DNA from: Chrysoporthe austroafricana
Taxonomy: Eukaryota; Ascomycota; Sordariomycetes; Diaporthales; Cryphonectriaceae
Length of the DNA stretch: 64,000 nucleotides
Direction of reading: 5' to 3'
NCBI GenBank assembly: GCA_001051155.2
Contig: JYIP02000004.1
Location: 4,086,383-4,150,382 of the forward strand
This document shows, piece by piece, positions 35,071-47,408 of this stretch (the first letter of the stretch is position 1; the number at the start of each line of letters is the position of its first letter). The translations under genes and the position numbers were made by a program. The notes beneath the pieces were generated by a model, which saw only the letters and a list, made by a program, of their open reading frames with translations, was not told where the DNA came from and ran no database searches.

Positions 35071-36750
35071 AGCAGCAGCACGACCACGACAAGCGCAAGC
35101 AGGGAGGGTAATGTTCTTTCGTCGGCGGCGTTTGCGGGCTGGGGACAGAAGTCCACCGGGCCAGACGGTCGTCTCGACGCGGCCATGGAAGAAATACCGC
35201 TGTTTCTGGAAGGTCCAGCCCTCCACCACGGACGGGGTTCTGTGGTGTGGCCCTCGCAGGCCCGGGGCGTGGGACCAGGCGTGCGTGGGTCCCTGGCGGC
35301 GACCCGGCCGTGTGTTCCTCTCCCGCCCGCTGTGAACAAAGTGCCTGCTCGGTATCACGTACCTCACGCGATGGAGAAGAGGTGTGCGACCGACTTGTTC
35401 CTCAGCTGCGTGTGTACAGTGCTGCGGCAGAGGGCGGCTCTGGCCCGTCCTGGCCTGCCCTGGCTGGAGCCGTGAGCCCCTACTGTACGCACCTGGGCGC
35501 GTGATGGGGAGAGAGCTCGTGTAAGCACCAATGGCCGTGTGTGGGCAGGCTGCCGATGTTCCTGAGGGGGACCCGACCGTATGTCGTCCTCTCCTGAGGC
35601 ACGACCGGCCCTCCTCCGTGGCAGAGGCCACACCATCCTGTCTGCCGGGCCTGCGCCTGCGTCTGCGTCTGCGTCTGCTTGCTTGCAAATCAGAGCAGGC
35701 CAAAGCAGAGGCTGCTTTGTAATTTGACGGAAGCATTTCGCCAGGCAGGTGTCATCCCGTTCTCTCCTTTGCCGACCCCTGGTTGGCCCCCCCCCCTCTC
35801 CCTCGCCCAGCCCTGCTGCCCTGGCCCTGACCCTGCGCCGTGCTGCGCTGCGCTGCGCTGTGCTGCGCTGCAACTGCACTGTCTCTCCGTTCCCCGTCCC
35901 CGTCGTGCCCGTCTCCCATCCCATCCTGTCCTATCCCACCCCCAGCTCGTCGACCCCCCCTCCGCCGGATCCTCTCATCTCGACGCATCCCGGTTCCATC
36001 GTCTCATCTCCAATCCAGCCTTTTTCCTCCTTCGAGCGCTCGAGATAGCTGCAGCACCGTGAGCTGGCCTGTAAGCTGTGTGGCCCGCCGGCTGTCCCAC
36101 AGCCTGATCTGCTCGAAGCCGTTGGCCGTCTCCCGATCCTGGCTGTCCTATTCGCTGTCCCTTCTTTGTTTCCCTCTTTTGGCCCATCCCCCCCTCTCCT
36201 CTCCTCTCCTCGAGCCAACCCGGCCCTCACCCCTCCTCCTCCTCCACTCCTCTTTCTGGCCTGGCCTGGTCTCGTCTCCAGTTCAATTTCCAAGCAAGAA
36301 TCCAGCCCAGAAAAAAAGAAAACTGCCGCGCTCGAGGGTCACCGGCCGACCGTTACCTCTCTGACCCTCCCCCCATCCCACCCTTCCCCATCCCACTTGC
36401 GCAGCATCATTTCCACCCGTCCACCGTCTCCGCCTCCGACTCCGACTCTGGCCTCATCATTCGCAATTCGCAATCACCCGCGATTACGACTTCCTCCCTC
36501 GCACACGAGTGCTCGAGCGCCTGATCTCCCGCAACCGAGACTGCGACCGCAGCCCAGCAACGAGGGATCACCCCGGGAGCGCCGTCTTCTCGCGCGCGCA
36601 CACCCCCCTCCCCCATAAGGGCCCCGGCCGCCGACTTACCAGTATCTCGGATCATCCCCGGGATCGACTGCTCCCTTTCTCACAGCAAATTGAGGGGACC
36701 GTCTCGTCCTCGCCGTCTCCCGTTCCGGCCCAGCCCTGAACCAAGCCAGG

Positions 36751-36798
<48 letters not shown>

Positions 36799-36823
36799 CG
36801 TTCCTGTCTGTCTGTCTGTCTGT
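36751..36823 (+). repeat. (CCTG)n followed by (TCTG)n
   Basis: Twelve CCTG units at 36751-36799 are followed by about five TCTG units, again differing by one transition. Confidence 0.95.
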
Positions 36824-37540
36824 CCGCCCTCCTCCCACGCCGGCATCCACGTACGGCATCCACGTACGGCACCCACGGCACCCACCGTGCCCCCTTGGAC
36901 GCTGAAGGCCTGCTGCTGCAGTACGCACGGCACGGGCCTGCGCTGCGACGACACCTCTGCTTGCTGGCTGGCTGCGCGTCTCTCTCTGGCCGGCCCCTCT
37001 CCACCCGCCCAGGCAGCCCGCGGCGATCGATAATTACCGCCATTCTACGTACTAGAGCCTAGGGGGGGTCTGGTTCGCAACTAGGCCCGTTTTGACTGGC
37101 CCGCTGCTGCTACCCTCCTGCCAGCCCGGTCCGGTCCAGTCTGCCACCCCCAGGGCTCTGGTTTGTGGCCTGCGGCCTGTGTGGATACACCGTCTAGCGG
37201 CGGCACCGTCCCGAAGCACACAGTGCCTGGCCCAGCGCTACTTGGTACTGAACGAACCCGTACCAGCTCAGTGCGGTGGAGGTCACCAGGTGCCCCGTCG
37301 CCGCCCACCCTGCACCCCTGGAATTGGAATTGGGCCGTCCTGTCCTGCACACACAGTCCGTCCCCAGGTCTTCTCCTCGCTGGCCTGCCCTGCGCTGCCC
37401 TGCCTTGTGCCCTGCCCTGAGCCCTGCCCTGCGCCGGTACCAAGCTTCTGGCTCCTGGTTGCCTTGCATTTTCCCTCCCACAAGCATCGATCCCAGCTCC
37501 ATCCAATTCACTCAATCAAACCCATCCTTCAATCCAAACC

Positions 37541-37573
37541 CATCCATCCACTCATCCATCCATCCATCCATCT
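37541..37573 (+). repeat. (CATC)n microsatellite in the gnb-1 leader
   Basis: About eight CATC units with one interruption, 225 bases upstream of the gnb-1 start codon. Confidence 0.9.
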
Positions 37574-37797
37574 GTTTGTCGGCCACCTCCTTCCCATCCC
37601 TCCCTATCGCCTGCTCGATCGGTCCATTGAAACACCACAGACCTGTCAATCGACAACCTCGCCGGCGGCTCACCTTGCCGTTCAACCTGCCCACCTCCGC
37701 GGCCGACCGCCTCTCCCTCCGTGCCGTCTCCCCAGCTCGAACCCCCTAGAGCACTGGCCGCGTCTCCTCGCTCCTGCGGCTTGAGCCCTCCCCGACG

Positions 37798-39248
37798 ATG
37801 GACTCACAACGACCAAACGACGTCTCGCCCGAGGCGATGCAGGCGCGCATCCAGCAGGCGCGCCGCGAAGCAGAGGGCCTCAAGGACCGCATCAAGAGGA
37901 AGAAGGACGAGCTCGCCGACACCTCACGTAAGTCTCGCAGCCTCCCTCACCGCCCCGTCTCAATCCGCCACGACGACGCCGGCGGCCTGGGCCGGCCATC
38001 ACGCGCTGCCCTCGCCCTGCCTGGCTGGACCTCCCTTCGTCTTCTTCTTGTTCCTCGTCTTCCGTGGCTGACGTGATCACCCGCAGTCCGCGATGTTGCA
38101 CACCGGTCACACGAGGCGATCCCCAAGAACCAGCTGATGAAGACGAAACGGACACTAAAGGGCCACTTGGCCAAGATCTACGCGATGCACTGGTCCACCG
38201 ACCGGAGGCATCTCGTCTCCGCCTCGCAGGACGGCAAGCTGATCATCTGGGATGCCTACACCACCAACAAGGTCCACGCCATCCCCCTGAGGTCCTCCTG
38301 GGTGATGACCTGTGCCTACGCGCCCAGCGGTAATTACGTTGCGTGCGGTGGTCTTGACAACATCTGCTCCATCTACAATCTCAACCAGAACAGGGACGGC
38401 CCCACACGCGTGGCCCGCGAGCTCTCCGGCCACGCCGGCTACCTGTCCTGCTGCCGCTTCATCAACGACCGGAGCATCCTGACCTCGTCGGGAGACATGA
38501 CCTGCATGAAGTGGGACATAGAGACGGGCACGAAGCAGATCGAGTTCGCTGACCATCTCGGCGACGTCATGAGCATCAGCCTCAACCCGACCAACCAGAA
38601 CACCTTCATCTCTGGTGCTTGCGACGCCTTCGCCAAGCTCTGGGACATCCGAGCCGGCAAGGCCGTGCAGACTTTTGCGGGTCATGAGTCCGACATCAAC
38701 GCCATCCAGTTCTTCCCCGACGGCCACTCCTTCGTGACCGGCTCGGACGACGCGACCTGCCGTCTCTTCGATATCCGTGCTGATCGGGAACTGAACGTCT
38801 ACGGCGTAAGCATTATCTGTCCTGAAGACAAGTCCGGGCTGCCCTGCTGACGTGCGTCACTCTAGTCCGAATCCATCCTCTGCGGCATTACCTCCGTCGC
38901 TACGTCCGTCTCCGGCCGACTCTTGTTCGCAGGCTACGACGATTTCGAGTGCAAGGTAGGCCCCCTTTTTTTCGCCCGGCTCTCATAACGCTCGCGCTGA
39001 CTGACATGCCACAGGTCTGGGATGTAACCCGAGGCGAGAAGGTTGGCTCTCTTGTCGGCCACGAGAACCGCGTCAGCTGCCTGGGTGTCAGCAATGATGG
39101 CATAAGTCTCTGCACGGGTTCATGGGATTCATTGGTATGTTTTTCTTCTTTTTTTTTTTTTTTTTGCTGCTCTCGCTTCCTGCGCGACACGTGACGGTCC
39201 GACCGAGGTTGCTGACACGATGGACAGCTCAAAATCTGGGCGTACTAG
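37798..39248 (+). CDS. gnb-1: Heterotrimeric G protein beta subunit (WD40)
   Basis: Five exons (37798-37927, 38087-38805, 38866-38955, 39015-39134, 39228-39248) encode 359 residues, the normal length for fungal G-beta. Residues 1-45 form the N-terminal coiled coil that pairs with G-gamma ([20 protein letters not shown]). Seven WD repeats follow, for example [31 protein letters not shown] and the closing strand LKIWAY in a seven-codon last exon. The tight match of repeat spacing and all GT-AG introns supports an intact gene. G-beta forms an obligate dimer with G-gamma at the membrane and binds GNA-1-GDP. In several fungi its loss lowers G-alpha levels. The intron before the last exon carries a long T run. 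The next gene downstream is the phosducin-like chaperone of G-beta. Confidence 0.97.
39139..39165 (+). repeat. T run inside the last gnb-1 intron
   Basis: A T-rich tract with more than 15 consecutive T, immediately 3' of the gtatgt donor. Confidence 0.9.
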
Positions 39249-40334
39249 ACAACAGCTTGACGACTCCACGACGGTCCCCGGAATAGAATCCGGTCTACGC
39301 CGATTTGCGTTCTCGATTGCTTTCATGGCTCTATTAATTCACATGTGTACGCATTTTAATTCCAGAAGCGAGCCGGCGCGTACAGGACGAAGTCACGAAC
39401 CTTCCGGGCACAACCCTCCCGATCCGATGACAACCCCAAGCCGGTGCGACGACGGTGATCTGGTGTGCTAGGCGTCGTTTGGCATCTCCCGGCGTTGGGG
39501 CTGTCGGCCGGATCCCGTTGGAGCATACATCCTTCTCGCGCCCCTATATTACTTCTCGACTGCCATAATACTACGTCGACCTTCCTTTTGTTCCGCCCTC
39601 ATCCGCGGTCCAAAATACCCCAAGCGTCTTTTCTTTTTTCTTTTTCACTGGTGACGACCGTCCGATGAGAGGAAATCGGAGAACGGAGAATCGCGAGGTG
39701 GTCATGAGCGCTGCCGGTGGTTTCTGGCCGGCAGCGAGGCGCTTGTGACGAGATCGGGGTCGGAGCGGCGATCGGTTCGTCTCGATCGTAACGCTGAAAT
39801 CATTCCCGGAGTTGAGGAAAATTGTCGTTCGCGAAATGCTCGCACGAAGATGTTCGCAGCCAACAATAAACTCGATATATCATGGGTTCCGCCGCTTCTT
39901 ATTAGTGGAGCGTGTGAGGGTGAGAGCGTATGAGACCAAGCCCTCGCTCTGTGGCGAGGGCCATCCCCCAGGGCTGGTGCGTGGGAACAGGCTGGTTTTC
40001 TCACCGCCTACGTCGATATCGCACACAAAAACTCTGGGTTTAGGTAAATCGTGTTGGCGTCACGTTTCTTACTATTTATGTGTCTTGTAGGGCGCGCGTT
40101 CTTGAGTGGAAAAAGAACGAAACACGGGAGGAAGGAAATCGGGTGCGGCATGTTCTCCTTATCGTTTTCCTTGCTATTCTTGACGACGGAGCCTTGGGCC
40201 GGTTCCTCTGCTTTCCCTTTTCTCCGTGTTTTCCTGTCTCTGCTTCTTGTAGATATGGCGGGGGGAGGGGTGGGGAGAACGGGAGAGAAATCTGATAATA
40301 TGACGACCGGACTTGAGGGAGGAAAAGAAGCCGG

Positions 40335-40358
40335 GAGAGAGAGAGAGAGAGAGAGAGG
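40335..40358 (+). repeat. (GA)n microsatellite
   Basis: About eleven GA dinucleotides inside a purine-rich strand. Confidence 0.9.
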
Positions 40359-40741
40359 TCAGGTGGGGGAGGGGGCGAGGTGCAGAAAGAAGACCGAAGA
40401 AGATCTGAAGTATTGGGTGTGGAATTTTTCTATTTTACGGTGGTGATGGAGGCTGCCACTAGAGATACCTCAACCATAGCCTGTTCAACTGCTTTTGTAC
40501 TATATTCACCCACTGCTGAAACGCCGTGTCTATTTCAAACCTTCCAAGTGCTGGTCTTCTTGGTTCTCCTTGTCGCATCGCATGGTGATGCGCTGTATAG
40601 CGGTATTGTTTCCGCGAGCCATGTCGTCCCTCCTGCTCAGGCCAGCAAAGCCTTGACAACGCCGAGGCTTCTGTCAGTCATAGATCAACGACGCACGCTG
40701 CACCAAATCTGTCCGACGGGGCGGGGGCCATCTGAGAGAGG

Positions 40742-40774
40742 ATTTTTATTTATTTATTTATTTTTTTTTTTTTT
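40742..40774 (+). repeat. (ATTT)n plus T run
   Basis: Four ATTT units followed by about 15 T, a local AT spike in very GC-rich DNA. Confidence 0.9.
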
Positions 40775-43403
40775 GCTTTTGTCCTTATGCTTATGCAGCT
40801 GATGGGAGGGGCGGGAAAGGCTGAGACCTACGCCCTGCCGTGTGTGCTGCCCAGGGGAACGGCAAAGATCGACAAAAGACAAATCTCGGGCCGCTCGCTC
40901 GCTGCTGGCATGAGGCTGTGACTATCTATATATGTGTTGTGTATGTGAGAGGGCGAAACCCCCCGGTGGGGGGGGCTGAACGGACCGAAGCAGCAGGTTT
41001 GTCTTACCGCCCCCCTCCCGTCGGCAGGGAGGGAAAGTCTCACCGGGAAAAACACGATTTAAAATTTTTTGAAAAATCAAAACTCACAAGAAGGAGGAGG
41101 GAGGAAAAGAAGCCACGCGGTCATTGACTGAGGCTGATGGGTCGACGTGATTTGATAGCGCTGGGACTTGTGCCCGACCGGGGTTCAGGTCAGGTTTCGC
41201 CTGGGGTGTTGTTATCGAATTCACCGCTCCCTTTCCCTTCCCTCCCCTCCCCCGCTTCCCTCTCGCTTCCCTCCCGCTTCCCTCCCCCGGCACACCGCAT
41301 GGTCTGATCGCGACCGGCTGTCTTCGGGAAGGAGGAGGAGGGGGAGGGGGAGGGGGAAGAAGATAGGTCGAGAGGAGGTCTCTCGTTCGTCTGCCGGGCG
41401 AAGGTCTCGGGTGCGGGCGGCTGATCCTGAGGGGGGGAGGGGGAAGGAGGCTCGAGGACTGAGCGTTGCGGGGCCGCGCGCGCGGATCTTCTGATGTGTT
41501 TCTTTTTTGTGAGTTCGGACGCGCGTGCTAGTGTGGGACGCGCGAGAGAGAGGACCGGGCTGGGTTTTCTTTTTCTGGGGTTTGTGGGGGGGGGGGGGGT
41601 TCGGTTTCTGTCTGTTGGGCGGCTTGTTTGTGTGTTTATGTACTGTGGTGCCCGTGCCGGCGGGCCACGGTGGAGGTGAGCTCTCTGCGTGGACAGGCCG
41701 CGCTCCCTCGGCCGCCTCCTGTGGGAGGCGTGTGGCCCTCGAGGGCGTAGATTTCGCCCAAGAGCGGCCCCAGCTCTCTCCCGGCGACGAGTTGCACGTC
41801 TCGACCGGCCGGCAGGAGAGAGAAGCCGCAACATTGGCCGTTGTCATCTCCCGCGCGCAGCCGGGGGAAGCACACAAACGCAACGACCGCATGGATGAGC
41901 GTGGATGTCACTTCCGCCGTATCCCCATCCCCCCCTCCTCCTTCGTACTGCGCGACAACCTGTTCGTCTCCCCCTCCCCGGGCCATCGTGTGACCGTCAC
42001 AGTTGCTCATGGGGGCGAAGCGGGTCGGGCACGCAGCCCCCCGGCTGTGACCTGCTCCTCTCCGCGTGAGAGATGACGTGCAGGCGGGATCGGGAGGCTT
42101 CCAGGTGCTGGTCTGTTGCGGGGGCGAGCCGTCGTACGGGGAGGGGGAGGACGGGGGGACACGGACGGGAGCACCTGAGGGAGGCCGCCGGCGGGGAAAA
42201 GATCGGTGTCGAGAGACACGCGGGTGGACGGCGTTGGTGGGACTGTCGGGGAGACGTATGTCGTGCTCTCTGTTGGACCAGGACAGGTCACACCTGGACA
42301 AACCGGGGGAGATACCGCGGTGAGGTCGTGCGTGTTGTTGGACCCGAGCACAGCTTGGGTGCTGCCGGCTGAGCCGTCCCCCTTTTGGAAACCGAGCAGA
42401 GGGCCGATGCTATTCCCCATCACGGTGACACACTGGCAGACTGGCTCCGTGCGTTCCGACGCCGCGAAACAGCCAGGCGGGGGGACGCGCTCCAGACGAG
42501 GAGCCTCCCGGCCCGCGACGAGCACGCGCAGGGAGGGAGGGAGTGGGCGCGGCGAGGCTGGCATTGCAATGTGATGGCCGTGTCCGCTGCCTCGATGCAC
42601 GCTGCCCGGCCTCGGGACGCAGGACGAGCCGCCAGCTGTTCCCGAGACATGCTGTGCGTGCTCCCGCGCAGCCGCGCATGTCTTGTCTCTTGTCTCTCCA
42701 GACCCGTCCGTGTCCTCCTCGCTTCAGACCTGTCCGTGTCACCCAGTCATCGTGGGTGGATATGATGTGATGTCGATCTGCTGTTCCCTTCTGTCAGCCG
42801 TATCCTCTCGTATTCTCCGTCCTCCAGATGTTGATAGACGGGCAGGTCGCCGTGGCTTTCTCGTCGCCGCCCGCTCACAATACGAATGGCTTTCTTGTTC
42901 CCGAGTCCGGGTGTGTTCTGGACAGCGAGCATACACCAGCGCACTCGGCTGAGAAGCGCGTGTTGGTGATGTCGAGCGAGCGTGCTGCGGGACAGCTCCG
43001 CCACCATGCCAAAGACCAGCCCCAGACGATAGACTCGTATGCAGCATTGAGCGACTCAACACGACGCCGGTGGCTCTTTGCCTTTCAAGAGATCCATCCC
43101 TTCTGGACCCAAAGGTCAGACGGCATCAAAGGCCCCTCCAGCGCCCGGACAGTATGTAACGGGCCATTGTCGTGGAGGGCCATTGTGCGGCGAGAGAGGT
43201 CATCTCGGACCTCTGGAGGCATGAAGAGCCAAGATGCGAGCCGGCCACTCACCGGTGTCGCAGTACCGTACACGCTCAAGCTCCTTGGCTCTCGCATCGT
43301 GTGCACTTATTCCGCCACCACGGCGAGAGGATGGTCAGCAGGATGGATGAGAGCAGTCTTGGGCGCCCGCGCGCCCGGCCTCACGCGCCTCCTGGCAAAG
43401 ATC

Positions 43404-43424
43404 AGATGGGATGGGATGGGATGG
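43404..43424 (+). repeat. (GGGAT)n short tandem repeat
   Basis: Four units of gatgg/gggat. Confidence 0.8.
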
Positions 43425-45865
43425 CGGATGGATCCCTCGCGGCTGCGCACAATCCTCCGCCCACGATATGCCTCTGTTACGCGGCCCCGTGGGCAGGTGA
43501 CCTCCATACGAGCTTCGACTGACCGCACGCGCGCCAGGCGCGGAACGATGGGCAGGTCCCAGGGGCCACTCTCTCGAGGCTTGTCCCTTGCCCTCTCGGA
43601 TTAGGGACGCTTCGTCATGTGCGGGCGCCAGGAGGGCCCTGATGAAACGGACGGGCGAGAGCGAGTCGTGCCCTCCGTCCGAGCTCCTGACTAGCATCCT
43701 GATGCCATGGAGACGGCCCTCGTTCGCTGTGCGCTCGTGCCCCCCGGGTGTGTGGATGCGGCGTGTGGCTGTTGAAACATCCCCCCCCCCCGAGGAGCTA
43801 GCAAACTTGGCTGTCCAGCAGCGCCTAGTACGGCTTGTCTTGGGATGTCCCTTACCAAGAGCTACGCACAAACATAACCTGGGCAGTACTGCTAGAGGTT
43901 GGGGGGGGGGGCTGCTTCACAGGCTTCACTCGAAGACTGCGTATTCACGGATGATAGCGCCCCATATCTGCCGGTGGCCTTGCCCCGTCGTGGAGTCTTT
44001 GAATAAGATTGTGGAACTGTTCGAGAACTCTCCGAAGCCACGCCCACCGCTCATGTGGCCTCTCTTTGTCGGGCCAGGTCTCGGGCCCGGGGTCCACGCC
44101 GCTCCGCCAGCTCGGTGCTGCCAAGCACGCTCGACGAGAGACGCCACACCTGAGGTTGTCCGGGGCAGACTGAGACGCAGGAGCCCAGAGGATTCCATCC
44201 CACCCAGGCGCCGCGACAACCGCTGCGAAAAAATGGACCATCCTACATGCAGCTCGATTTGCTGTCGAGCGAGGGCGCCGGTAGGGCGGTATGCCGGGTA
44301 TCGCAAGTGACGCGAGATGGTGCGCAGACCTGCCAACCGGACAAGCCCCCTGGCTTCCTTCGCCCAGGGATCTGGATCCAGGCAGGACTCCTTCCACCCC
44401 GGGGGCTCATGACTTTTCGTGAGACGAGCAAAAGTGCGAGTAAGCGGACGAGGGACACTGCCGTGCATGCCTTGGGCCGGATCCCGTCAGCTGATAATGC
44501 GATCTGATGCACGGTCACGCCACCAGCTGAAATGTTCCGGAAAGGGAAGAGAAGGTGACGGACTTGCCACCAACACCACGCGACAATTCAGCCCGGTCGG
44601 CTGTCCTCGAGAGAGGTCAGCAGCCACGACAGCGTCCATCCAACGGCACTGGTCTAGCCCCCAGGCCATGCCGACCGCCTCCCGCGGCCGGCCACTGACA
44701 AAGGAGGGTGTGGGCTTCCAACACCCGAAAGGACTCCGCTGTCCGCCTTCCGACAATGTGGGGGAAAAGAGAGAGAGAGACAACATGCTGTGCGCCCATT
44801 CCACCATCGCTGCCGGCGGGGGAACACGTGGCAAGGTGCGCAAAAGCCAGGCCGTCATCCTGGGCTGTACATGCTGAAGGCGCACCCAGACAGGAAGACA
44901 GGGCGGAGAGCCCACGAGGCAGCAAGCTTGAAACAACCTGTCTGCTGATTCAGACGTACTCCGGGTCCAGATCCTCGAGTCGATGCCTGCGCCCGTCGGA
45001 TTCCCCAGATCTCACCTTCTGACCCGGCTGCTCGGCAGACACGAGACTGGTGCTCGACCGGGCGCCCGACACGTCGTCCCGGTCGGCCCGCACTGTCAGG
45101 AGAAGGCGCATTGAACGAGGAGGCCGCGATGCGCACCCACGTCGGCGATCCGCGCATGAAGCGCCTCAAAGTGTTTACGTATGGGGAAGAGTCATCGACC
45201 GTCGACGCCCCCGGACGGCCCTACTAGCCAGCATGACGTCTGGAGCGGAGCCCCCCATCTCGGTTCTGGGCTTGCTGCAACGCTGCGGGGCCCAGTCACG
45301 ATACAGATGCGCCAGGTAATGAGGGCGGGCCTCGGGCGCCGGGCCTTGGAAGCGGCAGTGGTTGCGAGCGAGGCCCACGAGCTCTGTGCAAAACCTATCG
45401 ACACATCGCGTGCTAGGGCTCCGTGCGCGAGGCACGTGGCCCCCAGGACCGGAGAGGCGCAACTGACAAGGAGTGATCGACGGGGTTTGGACGACTGATC
45501 AACGGGCGAACTCGACGCTGGGCGCATCTCCGAAACAGGAGACGAGGGCGTCGAGGGTTTCTATTTTTATGCACAGGCGGCCCCTCGAGCATGTCCGGGC
45601 CAGAAAATGGTCCCCTTTCCCTGGGACCAGGGCACGGGCGCACGGGCGACGCGGATTGGCCACGCTGTACGGGGACAGGGGACACCCATGTGCAGCGGGC
45701 AGGGGGGCAGGGGGGGTGGCCATCCCGGTCAGCCACGAGGGCCTGTTCGTTCTCGAAGGCTGCGAGAAGGAAAGAGGGAAGCAGGAAGGTGCAGGAGACG
45801 CCGCAGGATGGGGAGAGGAGAGAGGCAGAGAGGGTGTGAAGCCCAGAGGATGCCCCCCTCCCAGG

Positions 45866-45903
45866 CCAGATCAGACCAGACCAGATCAGACCAGATCAGA
45901 CCA
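45866..45903 (+). repeat. CAGATCAGAC tandem repeat
   Basis: Interleaved cagatcagac and cagac units over 38 bases. Confidence 0.8.
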
Positions 45904-46151
45904 TGCTATGCCATGTACAGCAAATCCGTACATGCTGCGGCACATGCGAACTGCCGTACGGGATACGACACTGGACACGCCTCGTCGAGGCAGTCAAGGT
46001 GATCTTGATTTGATCCTCCTCCACCCAAAAGAAGGGCTTTGCATCCCCACTCCTTTGCTTTCATCTGCGCCAGGATCTGGTCCTCGTGCGGGCGGCACAC
46101 ACGTCCAGGCACCGACTTCCCGTTCCCACTAATAGTACTGTGATACTGTCT

Positions 46152-46152
46152 C

Positions 46153-46248
<96 letters not shown>
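46152..46248 (+). repeat. (CAGA)24 microsatellite
   Basis: A perfect CAGA tetranucleotide array of 97 bases, the longest pure repeat in the window. Both strands read open through it (VCLS repeats on minus, DRQT on plus) without gene support. Confidence 0.97.
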
Positions 46249-47408
46249 TCGAGCCTCGGCCTCCTGCCAGCTTGGGCAGGACGCGGCTCGAACGCTTCAC
46301 CAGCTGCCGCAAATAGTGCATGTACACCACCAGCGGTATGCCCGTAGGGCTGCGAGGATGACCACGGCATTCAGGTGCTCTCTTCCTCGCATGATGATGC
46401 TGATGGCTGCCATCTGCCCCTATTCACCGCCCCGGTCCAGACCAACGGTACCGCGTAAGACGTATATTTTTACACATATACGGCAGTCATACTATGCATG
46501 CGTCGACTGACGAGAGAAGAGGGGGAGGAAGAAAGGCAGAAGAAAAAAAAATTGGAAAAAAACAAGCTCTGGCGTCCCACCGTACCAGCCCGGTGGATCT
46601 GAAACACCCTGACACAACATAAGGACTGACAGGGGGTTCTAGCCTCGCCGCTTCCCGACGCCCTACTGATACCCTCGTCCCCACAGGCGAACCCACACCG
46701 CATTCTCCGTGCCCGCACCGCAGCGCAGCGCAGCGCAGGCTGCCAGGCTAGCCCTGCCCTGCCCTGCCACACCGGCCGCGCTTGCAGCACGCCACGGCCA
46801 CGCGTGCCCCGGGCCCTGAACCCTCGCTCCCGCATTCTCATCTCGCTGCGAGACAGCATCCTCCCTCCCTCGACGACGACAGCCCAGCACGGCCTACCCG
46901 ACCTCTCCGTTTGTGCATCGCCACCCTTTCCCCCGCCCAACCCAGCCAGCCCAGCCAGGCTAGCCAGTAAGTCCCGGCGCCCCTCGTGACATTGTCTCCT
47001 ACAATCTGACGCCGGACCCATCTGACGAGCCAGACTCTTCCCTGCTCCAGACAAGGCAAGGCACGAACGAACACGACGAGCAGCCTAGCAGCCCAGCATA
47101 CCCAGCCCCAGGTGCGTTTCCCGGTTTGGGCAAGATACTTCCCTGCCCGGCGCCCGAAACTTGCTGCCCTCCCAGCTTCGTACGCGTGCGCAGCCCTCTG
47201 GCCAACCTTGTTCCGCTCCGCTTTCTCAAAACAACACCCATCCCTCCTGGAAACCGAGCCTGCCCACCCCCCTTGCCCGGCCTCTCGACCTCGACCCTCC
47301 CCGGCCTTCTGGGACTGTACCACACCACTGGACACACACCTCTATTAATACCCTGCCACGGCCTGCCGCGCCCCCGACCCGTCCTCCTCCTCCCCTTTCT
47401 TGCCCATC

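Larger units (their letters stand above)
32547..37797. other. 5.2-kb gene-free region upstream of gnb-1
   Basis: Open frames here are GC-driven and low in complexity, with no family match on either strand. The region is full of simple repeats (34466-34508, 35010-35070, 36751-36823, 37541-37573) and pyrimidine-rich tracts from about 35750 onward. The last 1-2 kb probably form a long gnb-1 leader and promoter. Confidence 0.5.
39249..47408. other. 8.2-kb gene-free region between gnb-1 and bdm-1
   Basis: No reading frame here resembles a known family. The longest (for example 42828-43604 plus and 41190-41834 minus) are low-complexity by-products of high GC. Simple repeats lie at 40335-40358, 40742-40774, 43404-43424, 45866-45903 and 46152-46248. 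Splice-like CTRAC and GT/AG signals before 47409 suggest that bdm-1 has a long, possibly spliced leader. Confidence 0.5.

Noticed and set aside
41190..41892. Two overlapping minus-strand frames above 210 codons
   Set aside because: They read different frames of the same simple purine/pyrimidine tract and are Arg/Ser/Pro-rich without protein character.
42828..44310. Long plus-strand reading frames of 258 and 240 codons between gnb-1 and bdm-1
   Set aside because: They overlap each other and minus-strand frames, lack domain-like patterns, and are expected from GC-rich sequence with few stops.
46086..46316. Reading frames through the CAGA array
   Set aside because: A tetranucleotide repeat without stops is open in all frames; this is not evidence for a gene.
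32547..47408. Transposon or CRISPR content in the large gaps
   Set aside because: No transposase-like frames, long terminal repeats, inverted repeats or spaced direct repeats were seen; only simple repeats.
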